A stretch of DNA of 64,000 nt from Microvelia longipes (Eukaryota > Arthropoda > Insecta > Hemiptera > Veliidae): positions 21,441,516-21,505,515 of the forward strand of contig JACMZG010001914.1 in NCBI GenBank assembly GCA_018340805.1, read 5' to 3'. The position numbers and the translations under genes were made by a program. Position 1 is the first letter of the stretch; the number at the start of each line of letters is the position of its first letter. Positions 1 to 13,199 of this stretch are shown here, piece by piece. The notes below the pieces were generated by a model, which was given only the letters and a program-made list of their open reading frames with translations, ran no database searches and was not told the origin of the DNA.

Positions 1-620
1 ATTAACTGATTTTTATGATTTAACGAATGCATATCCATGACTCCAAGTTACCCTGCTAAATCAGATTACCTGTTCTCAATAACAGGAATATATTCCGCTA
101 AGATCATACTTATATGTATAGAAGCTGTAAAATGTCTTATTTACATCGCTAATATATGATATTGAGGCATGTTTGTAATATTATCTTTTAATTAGACGTA
201 CGTGTGTTAACAAATTTGTACAATTTTGGGTATTTCTCTTCGTTGAAGAGTTGTTATAAGAGGTTTTTGTTATCAGAGATTAAACAAATATTTGATTAGT
301 CAAAAAATAATGTTTAAACATAGTCTGTAGATAGTTTTGACAATTTTTTTTCTGAAATATTCTGTTATATATTAACCGAGCTGTATAGCTTGGATATAGA
401 ACTATAGCCTTGTGTAGTTTGGAAATATAGTTTAGATATAGAATGAAAAATAGTTAATGTAACAATTATTTAAAATACCCTATATTATAAAATACCCTAT
501 ATTGATAAAATCAAGTATGATTGTCATTATTCCTACTTTTAGTATCTTTTCTTACTGTAAGTACGACGTGATGGCTCCTAAACTTCACAAATAACTATAC
601 AGTACAACTTAGACTTAACA
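1..620. other. AT-rich intergenic DNA, no gene seen
   Basis: No coding signature and no recognisable repeat. A short local duplication of 'aaaataccctatat' lies near 472-502. Nothing else stands out on either strand. Confidence 0.6.
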
Positions 621-1302
621 ATAAGTGATGTAGAAAATTCATACGTAGGGTGGGGGCGCGGACACAGTGGTCTAACTCCCCGAAATAAGCTGCTTTAGAT
701 GGACCTGCCCTGAGTTCACCCTTTCTCCGCTAGTGGCGGTCAGTTCACCTTGTTCCCTATATATAAAATAATTATTTCTTCAATTCTAAGGTTAAAATAT
801 TTCAAAGGGTTTTAACAATGTTTAAAAATTGTATTAATTATTTTAAAGGTGTAATTTTCATAAAATGTTATAAAAATATAAACGCTGTGTAATTTTAAGT
901 AGACCTGATATCGTGATAACCATGATTTGTAGACAAACATCAAAAATGTTTGTAAACAAACATCAAACCGGGAAATTATAAATTTAATTTACGTCTTCGT
1001 TGTCTCATTATAACACACCTTTCGTAACACAAGAAAAAAATTATCTTATAAGCTACTAAAAAAAGAAAAAAAGTCAATGAATAAGATAAAAATTGTCTTG
1101 TTTACATTTTTTATAAACATAAATAAGAAGTAATCAATTTAAACTGATAACAATAGTGATAAGAGAACAAGGTGAAAACTAGCGCTCGGTGCGGTAGTTG
1201 ATGCAACTAATCTCAGTTTTTTTCGGAGCCACCTAAAACCAGGGAGTTAGACCACTGTGTCCCCCCGCCCCGACTGTATGAATTTCTACATCACTTTACT
1301 TA
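621..1302. mobile_element. Foldback/MITE-like element with ~130-bp inverted ends
   Basis: The two ends are inverted copies. The left end reads 'gtgatgtagaaaattcatac', then a G-rich run and 'acacagtggtctaactccc'. The right end carries 'gggagttagaccactgtgt', a C-rich run and 'gaatttctacatcac'. Inner parts also pair ('gttcaccttgttccct' with 'gagaacaaggtgaaa'). The interior (about 770-1140) is AT-rich with 'caaacatc' repeats and has no open frame. A non-autonomous DNA transposon or foldback element is the likely identity; no superfamily is assigned because a clean target duplication was not found. Confidence 0.7.
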
Positions 1303-1892
1303 ACAACCTAAATTACTTTAAAGCCGGAATTCCGAAGTGGTTTTATGAAAATAGATCAGTTGCCTTGCAATGTAGTCATGATTCGCAATTAATATTAATT
1401 AAAATAATATATAAACTATAAATATTATATAAAATAAAACACATATATCTTTAATTAGAATTCTTGAAATTATTTATTTCTATTATATTATTTCTATACT
1501 ATCCCCTTATTTTTCACGATATAAATTATATTTAATGCATGTTTATATTAATCATGTACAGGTTTTTATTTAGAATTTATCATTTTAGTCTTATATGTAT
1601 TATTTTATTTATTTATACTATTTATTTTTATAGGTATATTATTTATTTTATCTTATTCAATTATTTTCTGTTTTCATTTTGATTTTTCTTTTCTAATCAA
1701 TTAATATTAACTTATAATATGAAAAGTTATAGTTTAACATATTATTAATATTTGTCTCCTCTTATTAAAAGAGACAATTTTCTTATAAAAAATTATTGTA
1801 AATAACTGTAACACCAAAATAAATCAGAGTATTGGTTGTTCAATTTATTTAACTATAGCTAATCTATATAAGTATAATTATAGTGTAAAACG

Positions 1893-1958
<66 letters not shown>

Positions 1959-2273
1959 TTATATATATATATATTAATTATTTTTTCTATTTATTATTCA
2001 TTTTGATTTCGAAATAATTTTCCGGTTAAATATCATTTGAATTTATTATACAAGTCTACTTTAAAGACATTTATAAAATTTCTCAGGAATACTTGAGGTT
2101 AGTGCATGTTAGTATGGTGTGGTTTAGCAGATAATTTACAACTTAATTTATAACTTTAACTCGTTTTGAATAGTAGACGTTGTTTTCTAATTATCAGAAA
2201 AATTTAAAATAAATTGATGTACAAAAATCTACACACACTAAGAGATATTTTATGAGTACATCTCTTTTATCTG
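1303..2273. other. AT-rich spacer with an (AT)n microsatellite
   Basis: Very low GC. An almost pure (AT)n tract runs from about 1896 to 1972. No gene or recognised repeat is seen in the rest. Confidence 0.6.
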
Positions 2274-2292
2274 GGGGCACGGCAGTGCCCCA
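2274..2292. repeat. GC-rich palindrome
   Basis: 'ggggcac-ggca-gtgcccc' is a perfect 7-bp stem with a 4-nt loop in otherwise very AT-rich DNA. It could be a remnant transposon terminus. The 61-codon open frame just downstream (2308-2493) is T/F-rich and shows no family signature, so it is not called a gene. Confidence 0.4.
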
Positions 2293-2530
2293 GGCAAGTC
2301 TTGCTTTATGGGGTCTTACTTTTTTGACACGATTCAGTGTAAACATTTCATACTTTATTTCATCATTACTCTCTCGTTCTTATTCTCTCAATTTTCTTTT
2401 ATACAATATCTTCAATTCAATGTAATTGCTTTATTCCCTTTTTTTTGGTTGTTTGTGTTTACAAACATTTACTTCTTAAGAGAGTTATTTTAGGTAAGTC
2501 TTAGGCGTCTCATCGAAATCATAATTAGGA

Positions 2531-2655
2531 TTAAGATGCATACAAACACACACATTTTTGTTTAAAATAAAATCTCATGCTGGTGAGATCAAATAATAAA
2601 AAAAAAAAATAAGCACAGACATAAACTTTCAAGATAATCAAAAGCATATATATAT

Positions 2656-2723
<68 letters not shown>

Positions 2724-2885
2724 TACTCCCATTGAATATAAAGGATCATTATGCCAAACAAAAACTTTAAAGAATTAAGATGCATACAAACACACACATT
2801 TTTGTTTAAAATAAAATCTCATCTGGTGAGATCCAATAATAAAAAAAAAAATAAGCACAGACATAAACTTTCAAGATAATCAAAA

Positions 2886-2960
<75 letters not shown>

Positions 2961-3006
2961 GTAGTCCCATTGAATATAAAGGATCATTATGCCAAACTAA
3001 AAACTA
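2531..3006. repeat. Tandem duplication, 2 x ~244 bp, each with an (AT)n core
   Basis: Unit 1 starts at 2531 and unit 2 at 2775. Both begin 'ttaagatgcatacaaacaca', share an A-run and 'aagcacagacataaacttt', enclose an (AT)n tract (about 2647-2720 and 2888-2959), and end 'cccattgaatataaagg'. Outside the microsatellites the units are nearly identical, so the duplication looks recent. Confidence 0.85.
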
Positions 3007-3070
3007 AATTTAAAAACATGTATTAAATCTCTCAAGCAAATTTGTGACAAGAGTGAAAATCATACTCCTC

Positions 3071-3600
3071 AATAATAACTCATTTAAAATATCAAACAAT
3101 TTTAGAAACGCGGAAAAATGATACGATCGGATTGAGATGTTTGCGCGCATCTAGGCATGTAATGACTAACATATGCGCCAAGTTCATCTCATTATCGGCA
3201 TTGATTCAATTTTTATTGAATGGCTTGTGTATGTTTTTTAAAAAAATTGTATAATATTGGAAAACGGTCCACCTGAGTTGAAATTTGATACAAGTATATA
3301 TCTTTACGTAATAAATAATTATACTAAGTTTTGTTTCAATACGATAAGGATATCCATGATTTTTGTTGGATCATAAAAGTTAAGCTGCATGGAGCGTGGT
3401 TTGTGCTGTATGGGTGACCGCTGAGAATGATACGGATGCATTTACTATCTAAGAACAAGCGAAGCGACTCCGAGGACATGCTGCAGTATAAATTTGGCGA
3501 ATTGTATATTCTGATGACGAGCTAAGCGAGTCCGAAGCAGCAGGATGAGCGTAGCGAATCCAATGTGATGAAGAAAAGTTCCGAGTTACCCCTACCTGAT
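3071..3600 (+). mobile_element. 5S-bearing dispersed element, 5'-truncated copy
   Basis: This copy contains the middle, 5S-like and tail parts of the family and lacks the hairpin head. The middle part matches 19.3 kb, 49.3 kb and 53.8 kb ('cggattgagat', 'gactaacatatg', 'ttcaatttttattgaatg'). The 5S-like segment is at 3368-3430. The tail has three degenerate GAGCGAAGCGAGTCC repeats (near 3455, 3520 and 3545) and ends 'ccgagttacccctacctgat'. There is no coding capacity. Confidence 0.85.
3368..3430 (+). other. 5S rRNA-derived segment inside the dispersed element
   Basis: 'ggatcataaaagttaag', 'ctgcatggagcgtggt' and 'tatgggtgaccgct' align in order with the 3' half of animal 5S rRNA (GATCACCGAAATTAAGCAG, GGGCGCGGTTAGTACTT, GATGGGGGACCGCTTGG in Drosophila 5S, from memory). 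They cover the type 1 polymerase III internal control region (box A, intermediate element, box C). The 5' half of 5S is absent, so this is not a 5S gene. Confidence 0.75.
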
Positions 3601-5135
3601 TTGCTTTTGCTGTCCTTCTCCTCTATTCATTTATTTAGGATTATCATTGCCAAAGTAGAACGAATTAAAGGGTGACTATGCTGATTTCATTTTTGTACAT
3701 TTATATCTAATTCGCCCTATTTTTCTGGATTCACTATATTTTCCTTGCCAACCCAAACACATATATACCAAACTTTTATCGATTACACTATCCAAGTATT
3801 ATGTTTATTAATTTTGTTAACATTCTTCTTTTACATTTCATTTAATATTCGGTTTTAATTTTAATCAAATTATTACTCTTATCAATACTTAGATTGTTCA
3901 GATGTGTTTGAAAGAGATGTTTTTATTCTTTTCTGTATCAGTTTCATATTTGGATTTTACGATTGTTTTTACTCTTTTTCCTCTAGTTTTTTGTCGTTGG
4001 TTGTTTTACTACATATAATGTAAGTCTTGTAAGGACTTTTAAGGTTTTTTCGCTTTATTCTTTTTTCCCTTCGTAAGGCATTTTACGTGACAAACATTTA
4101 CTGGGAAAAAAAGAAACTTTTTTTTGTGTAAGATCCCTTTTTCGTACTTTGTTCAACCATACTTGAAGGAAGAAAAACCAAGGAGTTTTCGTTATAGAAA
4201 GTAGAGTTTTTCCCAACTTTCTACTATCCCTCCAGTTTCTTTATTCTGGAAACAAAACTGGAAAAGCCATTACGTATTCCGAAAGCGTTAGATAATTATG
4301 TTGGAAAAGAACGACTTTTTTCTCTTCTTTACCTTCTAAGAGACCGAAGAACCCATAAAAAATTTTGAAGTTCGTGAACGATAAAGCTAATTTTTTAGGG
4401 TGGATGGTTTCTTATTTCAAAAAATTCTTTAATTCTGAAATAAAGCCTCCCCTTGTAAAAAGAATTATTTGTAACAGACCCGATATTAAGTTTTTGATTA
4501 AACTCATTTTTCCCTATTCAAGATGCATTACCACGTTTGTAATCTTTCGATTACCTTGATTTTTGAAGACAGACCTAACATAAACACTTTATTGCCTGCT
4601 GTTCAGGTGGTAACACTTTATTAAGTTCTTAGGGAAAAGCATTTGCTGCACAGTACTGAATGCCTTTTTCATTTTTAGCTTATGTTGCTGTCTCGATTAT
4701 ACTAATTATAAACTATTTAAAATTCCCATCTAAATTTGTAAAAAAAAATATTTGTAAAAATTTGGCCTGAATCGACATTCCTCTTCCTTATCACTTCCGT
4801 CACCCTAAAAGTCCCGTAAACGTAAGAAAATATGCAGTATTTCTTTGCTGTAGGATTTTAATGACGTAAGATTCTACTCATTCTACTAATTAAAATTTTA
4901 ATTTTAATGCTGTAAGATTCTACTCACCCCACCTAAAGATGACCGTAATGTCAGTTCTCCCAAGTCTTTTAGATATCAGGTACTCGTTACAAACCCTTCG
5001 CCTTGAATTAATCTGGGTTTGGCAAAATTTAGGACTCACGAACTGGCTTACTTGTAGACATTGTATATATACAATGTATGTATATATACATTATGTATAT
5101 CCAGATAGATATACACGAGCACATATCATGTTTAA
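3601..5135. other. Unassigned spacer
   Basis: Moderately AT-rich, with long T- and A-runs. The stretch 4120-4560 is a little richer in GC and has a 64-codon open frame (4365-4559), but I see no family signature or splice context to call a gene. Near 5055-5115 is a palindromic TATATACA tract bordering the gap. Confidence 0.5.
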
Positions 5136-6091
5136 NNNNNNNNNNNNNNNNNNNNNNNNNNNNNNNNNNNNNNNNNNNNNNNNNNNNNNNNNNNNNNNNN
5201 NNNNNNNNNNNNNNNNNNNNNNNNNNNNNNNNNNNNNNNNNNNNNNNNNNNNNNNNNNNNNNNNNNNNNNNNNNNNNNNNNNNNNNNNNNNNNNNNNNNN
5301 NNNNNNNNNNNNNNNNNNNNNNNNNNNNNNNNNNNNNNNNNNNNNNNNNNNNNNNNNNNNNNNNNNNNNNNNNNNNNNNNNNNNNNNNNNNNNNNNNNNN
5401 NNNNNNNNNNNNNNNNNNNNNNNNNNNNNNNNNNNNNNNNNNNNNNNNNNNNNNNNNNNNNNNNNNNNNNNNNNNNNNNNNNNNNNNNNNNNNNNNNNNN
5501 NNNNNNNNNNNNNNNNNNNNNNNNNNNNNNNNNNNNNNNNNNNNNNNNNNNNNNNNNNNNNNNNNNNNNNNNNNNNNNNNNNNNNNNNNNNNNNNNNNNN
5601 NNNNNNNNNNNNNNNNNNNNNNNNNNNNNNNNNNNNNNNNNNNNNNNNNNNNNNNNNNNNNNNNNNNNNNNNNNNNNNNNNNNNNNNNNNNNNNNNNNNN
5701 NNNNNNNNNNNNNNNNNNNNNNNNNNNNNNNNNNNNNNNNNNNNNNNNNNNNNNNNNNNNNNNNNNNNNNNNNNNNNNNNNNNNNNNNNNNNNNNNNNNN
5801 NNNNNNNNNNNNNNNNNNNNNNNNNNNNNNNNNNNNNNNNNNNNNNNNNNNNNNNNNNNNNNNNNNNNNNNNNNNNNNNNNNNNNNNNNNNNNNNNNNNN
5901 NNNNNNNNNNNNNNNNNNNNNNNNNNNNNNNNNNNNNNNNNNNNNNNNNNNNNNNNNNNNNNNNNNNNNNNNNNNNNNNNNNNNNNNNNNNNNNNNNNNN
6001 NNNNNNNNNNNNNNNNNNNNNNNNNNNNNNNNNNNNNNNNNNNNNNNNNNNNNNNNNNNNNNNNNNNNNNNNNNNNNNNNNNNNNNNNNNN
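5136..6091. other. Assembly gap (956 N)
   Basis: This is a run of N. It is bordered on the left by palindromic TATATACA sequence and on the right (6170-6262) by AT microsatellite, so low-complexity sequence may have caused it. Open frames drawn through it have no meaning. Confidence 0.99.
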
Positions 6092-6167
6092 ATACTTTTA
6101 TTTGACTGTAAAAAACCTATTTTTAATAGCAGAATTCTGTGAATAAATTTTAACTACAAACCGATTT

Positions 6168-6217
6168 TTGTAATATAATTATATATAGTAATATATAATA
6201 TATTATAAATATATATT

Positions 6218-6249
<32 letters not shown>

Positions 6250-6262
6250 GTATATAGTATTT
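6168..6262. repeat. (AT)n microsatellite
   Basis: Imperfect TATATA/AATATA low-complexity sequence. Confidence 0.9.
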
Positions 6263-6274
6263 ATGATTAATCGA

Positions 6275-6440
6275 ATATTAATTAATAATACTAAATATAT
6301 AATTCAGCAAACCGGAAGTATTGCCAACTTAGTTATAAGGAGAAAATTGCATATTGTTACGGTGCAGCATTACTTAAGACCACCAGTGTCTTAGAATAAC
6401 TTAGAATAATAATATTTATTATTCTAAGCAAGAAACATTT
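6275..6440 (+). repeat. Dispersed repeat shared with 29340-29500
   Basis: It shares 'attaattaataata', 'ccggaagtattgccaact', 'agcattacttaag', 'caccagtg' and 'tattattctaag' in the same order with 29340-29500. There is no coding potential. It is a low-copy interspersed repeat of unknown class, here interrupted or followed by a palindromic MITE. Confidence 0.7.
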
Positions 6441-6622
6441 TATGAGGAAGTTGGTTCAGATATGTATAAAACACAAAATTTGAGTTTTCGGTCGTAAATT
6501 AGGCCTTCTTCAGGAAGTAGTTTTTATTCCAAACTGAATCGGAAAACCCATCTGAAGAAGGCCTAACTTACGGCCGAAAGCACAAACTTTGTGTTTTATA
6601 CCTATCTGACCACTACATCATA
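6441..6622. mobile_element. Palindromic MITE with hammerhead-like core motifs
   Basis: The arms are about 80 nt and pair almost end to end. The left arm carries 'gtataaaacacaaaatttga' and 'aggccttcttcag'; the right arm carries 'ctgaagaaggcct' and 'caaactttgtgttttatac'. The loop is about 6500-6550. Each strand reads CTGAAGA, a GGCC stem, then GAAA, recalling the hammerhead core CUGANGA...GAAA. 'tattattctaag' occurs on both sides as a direct repeat. Confidence 0.8.
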
Positions 6623-7825
6623 CAAAATTATCTTGTTTAATTAGTTTGGTCAATAATTTTGTATTATTCTAAGCTTAGAACATTACGTTAAAAGGTAATT
6701 ATGTTTTTGTAATTATCACAATTGATGCTGTTCCAATATGACTTCCTACTGTATTAAATACTCAATGTGAAAATTACAAAAACTTTAATTACTTTTGACA
6801 TACTTTATTGAACTCAAATGTATCACAAAATCACTGCCGGAAAAAATGTCAACCGTTTTGAAATCATAACCCTAAGACACGGTTTATCCAAGTAACCTGC
6901 CTTGTGACAAGTAACCTCCCTTGTGACGTCAGCTTAACTCGGTCTATTCCATAAAGCTTGCTTTAAGTTATAACAAAATGCATTGCATATCTAAATGCAT
7001 CACATTCTACTGATTTATATTCCTCATGCGTTTTCCTTCCTGGTCTTCAAAGCAGGAAGTTATCACTTACAATACTCATTGTAATAACTGTTTCTTAAAA
7101 AAAAACTTTCAGTTCTTTTAATATTGAGACATCCAGATCATATATTTAAAATCTCTTTGAAGTTTATACACTTTCACTTAGCACTTCATTTTCAGTCTTC
7201 AAATTAATATGTCGAACATTACTTTACTTTAATTTACTTTTCATTCTTTTATTTTGTTAATCATGATTAAATACATATGCTCATAAATTCCATTCGATGG
7301 AATGTATACAAATTATTTCTTACATACTTAAATTTATTGATAGCCGTATAATTTGATCAGCTTATTAAATCATTTAAGCTCATTTATTTTATACTTATTT
7401 CTATAAGAGCTTATTCATTGTATTGAAGAGTTTTTATTAAACCATTGCCTTATTGTGTTGATCTTTTTTTAATTATTCTCTGTTATTTATATTCTAGTTC
7501 TTATATAATACATCTGCATACTATTCTATATTTATTTATTCATTGCACAGTGTCATATAAAGATAACAAAAGGTTAAAAAATTATAACTACCTCCCCAAC
7601 ATTTCACCGTTTAGATTCTTGATAAAAAAATTCTTGATAAAAGTTTTCTGTGATGAGTTCATAACATAGATTGATGGCATCATTTTTCACAAACAATAGG
7701 CTTTGCAACCTCCTCCAACATCTCGCAATGTGCCAAGTTTCATTTCGATTCGAGAAAGGTATCGAGAGTTATCGCACGCCAAGTTGTCATAGGCTATACA
7801 TAAGAGACTCTTACAAAAACACATA
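6623..7825. other. Unassigned AT-rich spacer
   Basis: No gene is recognised. A 74-codon open frame (7445-7669) is hydrophobic and T-rich without a family signature. The segment 7671-7800 is slightly less AT-rich but shows no match I can name. Confidence 0.5.
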
Positions 7826-8400
<575 letters not shown>

Positions 8401-9664
8401 TTGGATATTATGCATGATATCTAGTCATTATGCAAGTAATTAATGACTTTGGCTGGTAATTATGCATAATATCTAACTCAAAATGGCAATGTGATAACTA
8501 TTTTTAAAAATAATTAATTCGATTTTAATTAAGTTGGATTCAGTCATTAGAAGAGTGGGGAGAAGGGTTTTCCTCTTTCCCACCTAAATAATAATTGTGA
8601 AGAACAGAAAAACGTGTGTTTAACATTGCTGCTTTGTGATTTTTCATCAGTATATCAATCAGTGCGTCATCGTCCTTAATCTTTATTTACTTTTTATGTT
8701 ATCATTAATTGTTTAATTTATTTTTTTATTATGGAACAGTATACTGAAGATTATTCGAAATAATTAATGAATATTTAATAATTATTTATCGGTATTCTTG
8801 AAATATAGAAGTATGATTATATTTTTATTATTTTCCCATTAAGTAACCATTTTCCTTTCCTTTGAAAATGAGTGTCAATTAAAGTAATATTTATCTATAG
8901 TTATTATGTGTATATTGACCAATAAGGTTATATATTATGCACAATGGCTAGTCAAAGATGAAAATTGGTCTACATTTATCACTTTGGCCAAATAAGGTTA
9001 GATATTTGCATCATAGAGAGATAATCTAATAAATTAAGCTTTATTAATTTATTTTGATTAAATTTGATAGTTATTATGCAAATCGGTTGTGTATTCTACA
9101 TAATATCCACTTCAATCACTTTAGCTTTAACACACACACACAAATATATATATATATGTTACACCAATGCTTTTTTTACAACTTCAAGCGCCATTTCCTA
9201 CTTAAAATTTACAAAAAGGCTACAGTAGACAACATTTTGTCCAAGTTTAAGAAAAAACTTCCTATTGGTTGTTTTGCTGCTTAATTGGAAGTAACAGCCT
9301 CTTCTTACAATGTGGCTAACTAGTTTTTCTAAATGTTATCAAATCAATCACATAAATACATAGACATCATAGATACCTTTATATGTCTTAATTAATTAAT
9401 TGAAATAAATATTTTAAGTTGATTGGTGTTAAGAATGCCAAGAACTTAGTATGATTGGATCTACGGTATCGGTTTTTAACTCAAGCCAGGAATGTATTCT
9501 GCTTCTTATTATTAATAGTTATGGCGGAATCATTAGTCTTATCCAATAGTTTATAGAATTTTAATAATTGAATCATAAACTAAAATCATAAATTACTATG
9601 TAATTGATTTTACATTAGTAAAGAATTCAACACTGTTTCTCTAGTTTCTAGAATTTCTCTCAGG
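8401..9664. other. AT-rich spacer with degenerate local repeats
   Basis: 'attatgca...aatatcta...cactttggc'-like pieces recur near 8410-8470, 8900-9010 and 9060-9125, suggesting an old degenerate tandem repeat. There are short (CA)n and (TA)n tracts at 9129-9158. No gene is seen. Confidence 0.4.
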
Positions 9665-9710
9665 TCATATTTTTATTTTTGCTTTTTCTTCATTTTTTTA
9701 TTATTTTACT

Positions 9711-10190
9711 AGCACTGATGGCCTTTTATTAGTTCTAACATTTTCTTAAACTAGATTAAGTGATGTTATACTCCTGGCCTTCATGATATGCGGTCATGGT
9801 TTATTCCTATTTTGAGGCTCTAACTACTAGATTATAAATAGAAATAATATCTTCTTTTTTTAGTAGAACTAATGGCCTCTTGTTAGTTCTAATATTTTCA
9901 TCCTTTAAACTAAATATTAAGTGAACTTAAACTCCTGGCTTTCATGATTTACGGCCATGGATTATTCCTATCTCGAAGCACTAACTACTAGATTTGAAAT
10001 AGAAATAATATCATGATATTACCATCTTTTCTTTTTTATTATTTCTGTAGCACTGATGGTCTCTTGTTAGTTCTAATATTTTCTTCACTTAAACTAGATA
10101 TTAAGTGAATTTATACCCCTAGCTTTCATAATATGTGGTATGGATAGTTTCCATCTTGAAGCATGAACTACTATATTTGAAATAGATTTT
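9711..10190. repeat. Three diverged tandem copies (~154-184 bp)
   Basis: The copies begin near 9711, 9865 and 10049. Each contains 'ctgatgg(c/t)c', 'ttagttctaa(c/t)attttc', 'ttaagtga', 'ttcat(g/a)at', 'ctaactactaga' and 'aaatagaaataatat' in order. Divergence is high, so the array is old. No coding function is seen. Confidence 0.75.
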
Positions 10191-12820
10191 TTTTTAAAAA
10201 AACTGTTACATTCGTCAATGCTTCTAGAGTAGGCGATGCAGAATGGTGAAATAGGAAAAAACGCTGTTACAGCTACAACTTTCTTGGTTGTATCTTGCTT
10301 GTGCATTATACTTTTAAATGTTGCTTTTATGTTTTATTTCTTTTCGGACACTCGATAAATATAATTTATTTTTTTATAAATTAATTTTAAAATAATTTAT
10401 TTTATTTTATTGCAATACATAATAAAGTAAATTATTTTATATAATAAAATTATTTATTTATTTTATTATAAATAAATTAATAATTATTTATTTGTTATTT
10501 ATAATACTATTTTGCCTTTTCGCACTTACTACAAGTTAGTGTAGAAGTGTTCACCAACTTTAATTATTGTGTTTAATTAAAAATCCGATGCCGCGATATT
10601 ACCAAAATTATCTTTTTTCAGACATATTTAATACGTACCAAGTGGGTTTTATAATGCTGTTTGTCTGTGTACTTTCGTGTGTGTCATAACTCTCATATAC
10701 TCATAAGCCAAAGGTCGAAACAGGACAAAAAATTAATTTTGATTTTTCTAAGCTCTTCTCTCTTTCAAACTAGCAATTAAGATTTGGCTACTTCAGACAA
10801 GTTTAATTTCAGGACAAAAATCAATTTTAGTTTTACTTATTGCCACTTGCAACTTATTATTGCAAATTATGGCCAGTTTTTCGTATGAGCTCTTTTCTAA
10901 GCTTTTCATTCTTTTGAACTAGCAATTATACTTTAGCTACTTTAGAGAATTTTATAAGTTTAATTTAATTGGTGTAAACATTAAATTTTTTATAAATATT
11001 AGTATTAGTCTCCATTATTATAAGCAACATTTTAATTTTTTTTTATTTACAAAAAATAACATTGTGGAAGAACTGTTGTGATTTATGTCAAAAGGGTTAT
11101 AAGTTTATGTTTAGATAACAGCTGAATAACCTCTCTTTTCACGATTTTTTACATCATATTATACCCCTGTATAAACTCTGAACCAAATTGTTAACGAATT
11201 CTATAAATTCTTTCTTAGATTCTGTAGAACCTTTCGATATCGAAATCTTTATAGAAACAGTTCTTATATTGAAACAGTTCTCAGTTCCTTTACGACCAAG
11301 CTACTGAGCAGTTGCTATAAAACGTATAAAGGTTAAGCTAAAGACATGTGTCCGTATCATTAGCACCATATTAATTTCAAATGTTTTTATTGTTAATATG
11401 GTAGCAGTGAGATTCCAATACCGGTTTCTTCTTCTTCGTCTTAAAGACTTGTTTTCTTCTTAAGTGAATAAACTTCTTTATAAAAAGATTTATTTGAATA
11501 CTAAAACTCATCTTTATAACATGTTGTTTCTTTTAAGTTTTTTAGTCCAACTTAAAGCCCCTTATTAGTTTCTTTAATATTAACTTTTTAAGTACTTAAT
11601 AAAATACTTGGGTTGTTTGGTAATACTATTATTAGACTGATTTGGTTTTTGATTTAACATTTGTGTTATTTGCTTGAATCTTGAAAGACTCATTACCAGA
11701 TTTTACGAATATTGTCTGCACTAAATTTTAACTAATATTGACATTACTCTAACTTCCATAAATTGATGAATTAATAGAGATTAAAAACTGTTTTTGCCAG
11801 TTTAGAGCAGCGTGTAAATTTTTTGTTAAGATTTAGGTTTTAAGGGAAGGGGGGGGGGTTGCACTACTAGAGTCATAGAAAGTGTAAATATTGGATTTCT
11901 GTACTCATGAACGGAGTTAGCATGGCGCCTACTTATTTTGTCAATTCTTACAGTGTAAGTCCTATTTACAAACTTATTTACAGTCCAATTGGTTCAGTTT
12001 TGAAACATCAAAAATTTATCTGACCATCTTCCACTATCAATAAAATAAAATAAACAGAACAAAATACAGTAACTTATATAGTAGAACGTTTAAAATACAA
12101 TTAAAAACACGAGAAAGCCACGAAAACAGTGAATTCATTATAATTGGAGGATGTTTCAATGAGGTTAAACAAAGCACCTTAGAGCCCCAAAATTATACTT
12201 CAGGCCTCTCAATGTATTGTGATTGGGTATGCCCCTCTTGTAGTATATTTCTATGCTCGCAAATGCTCTCACTAAGGAGTCTTAAAAGTGTTACCAACTT
12301 AATAGGGTTGGTACTAATTTTAGAATCTATGCCAGCTAATTTTTTATTAATCACGATTTATTTTAGTTTGAATGAATAAAATAATCCAAATGAAGCAACA
12401 AATTTAAAATTTTAACGAAAGAAACAGTCCGAAAGTCTTAAGTCAGGACATTCAGCATTTAGGTAAATAAAGGGATGAGGTTATTTGGAAGGTTATTTAA
12501 TTATCAACCGGCTATTCTTGGCAAATTTTAAGCTCTTATTTTGTGTTATATCTGTGTTTTAAAATCTTTAAAATTTATTTTATGCATAAAAACTATTTAA
12601 TTTTGTTACAAAATTTAATTATGTTCCTTATACGTTTTAAATAAGATATTATAATTATAAAGACCATTGCAAATTTGTTTATAACATACAAGAAACTTCA
12701 TTAGGTTATAGGCCACGCACGCTTTCACTGAGCCACTCTGCATAAATCCTGGTTTTATAGGAGGAATAGTGGAAAACAATTTTATAAAGTATAATAATAT
12801 GTATAATATAAACAAGTATA
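10191..12820. other. Unassigned AT-rich spacer
   Basis: Near-pure A/T sequence lies at 10365-10510. Two diverged copies of 'aactagcaatta...ggctact...agtttaattt' lie at about 10765-10815 and 10915-10975. A G9 run is at about 11850. No gene, RNA gene or nameable transposon was found. Confidence 0.5.
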
Positions 12821-12821
12821 A

Positions 12822-13075
12822 TGATTTGAAAAGTATAAAATAGACCTAGTTATTCTTATAATTATACTAATTATTACAAATTTAAAGCACAATTCATTAC
12901 TAAGAATAACATGACATACATCTACAAAAAATACGTATAATTTGAAAAGTTTGATTTGAAAAGTAAAAAAGACCTAGTTATTCTTATAATTATACTAATT
13001 ATTACAAATTTAAAGCACAATTCATTACTAAGAAAACATGACATACATCTACAAAAAATACGTATAATTTATAAT
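12822..13075. repeat. Tandem duplication, 2 x ~129 bp
   Basis: Both units start 'tgatttgaaaagta', contain 'agacctagttattcttataa' and 'aaatttaaagcacaattcat', and end 'ctacaaaaaatacgtataat'. Only a few small differences separate them, so the duplication is recent. Confidence 0.9.
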
Positions 13076-13199
13076 TAAAATGGTGAGAACGAATTAAACT
13101 TATTGAGATGTTATAAAGAAGCTTAAATATATATTTATAGCGAGTATGTGTTCGTATTGATTTTCTAGTCGCAGATCAAATTTAATATTCAATATTGAT

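Noticed and set aside
3368..3430. Functional 5S rRNA gene
   Set aside because: Only about half of 5S is present, diverged, and embedded in a repeated element; the 5' half and proper terminator are missing.
4939..6142. Two long open frames of 354-388 codons
   Set aside because: They run through the N gap; only a few dozen codons at each end are real sequence and they are AT-repeat derived.
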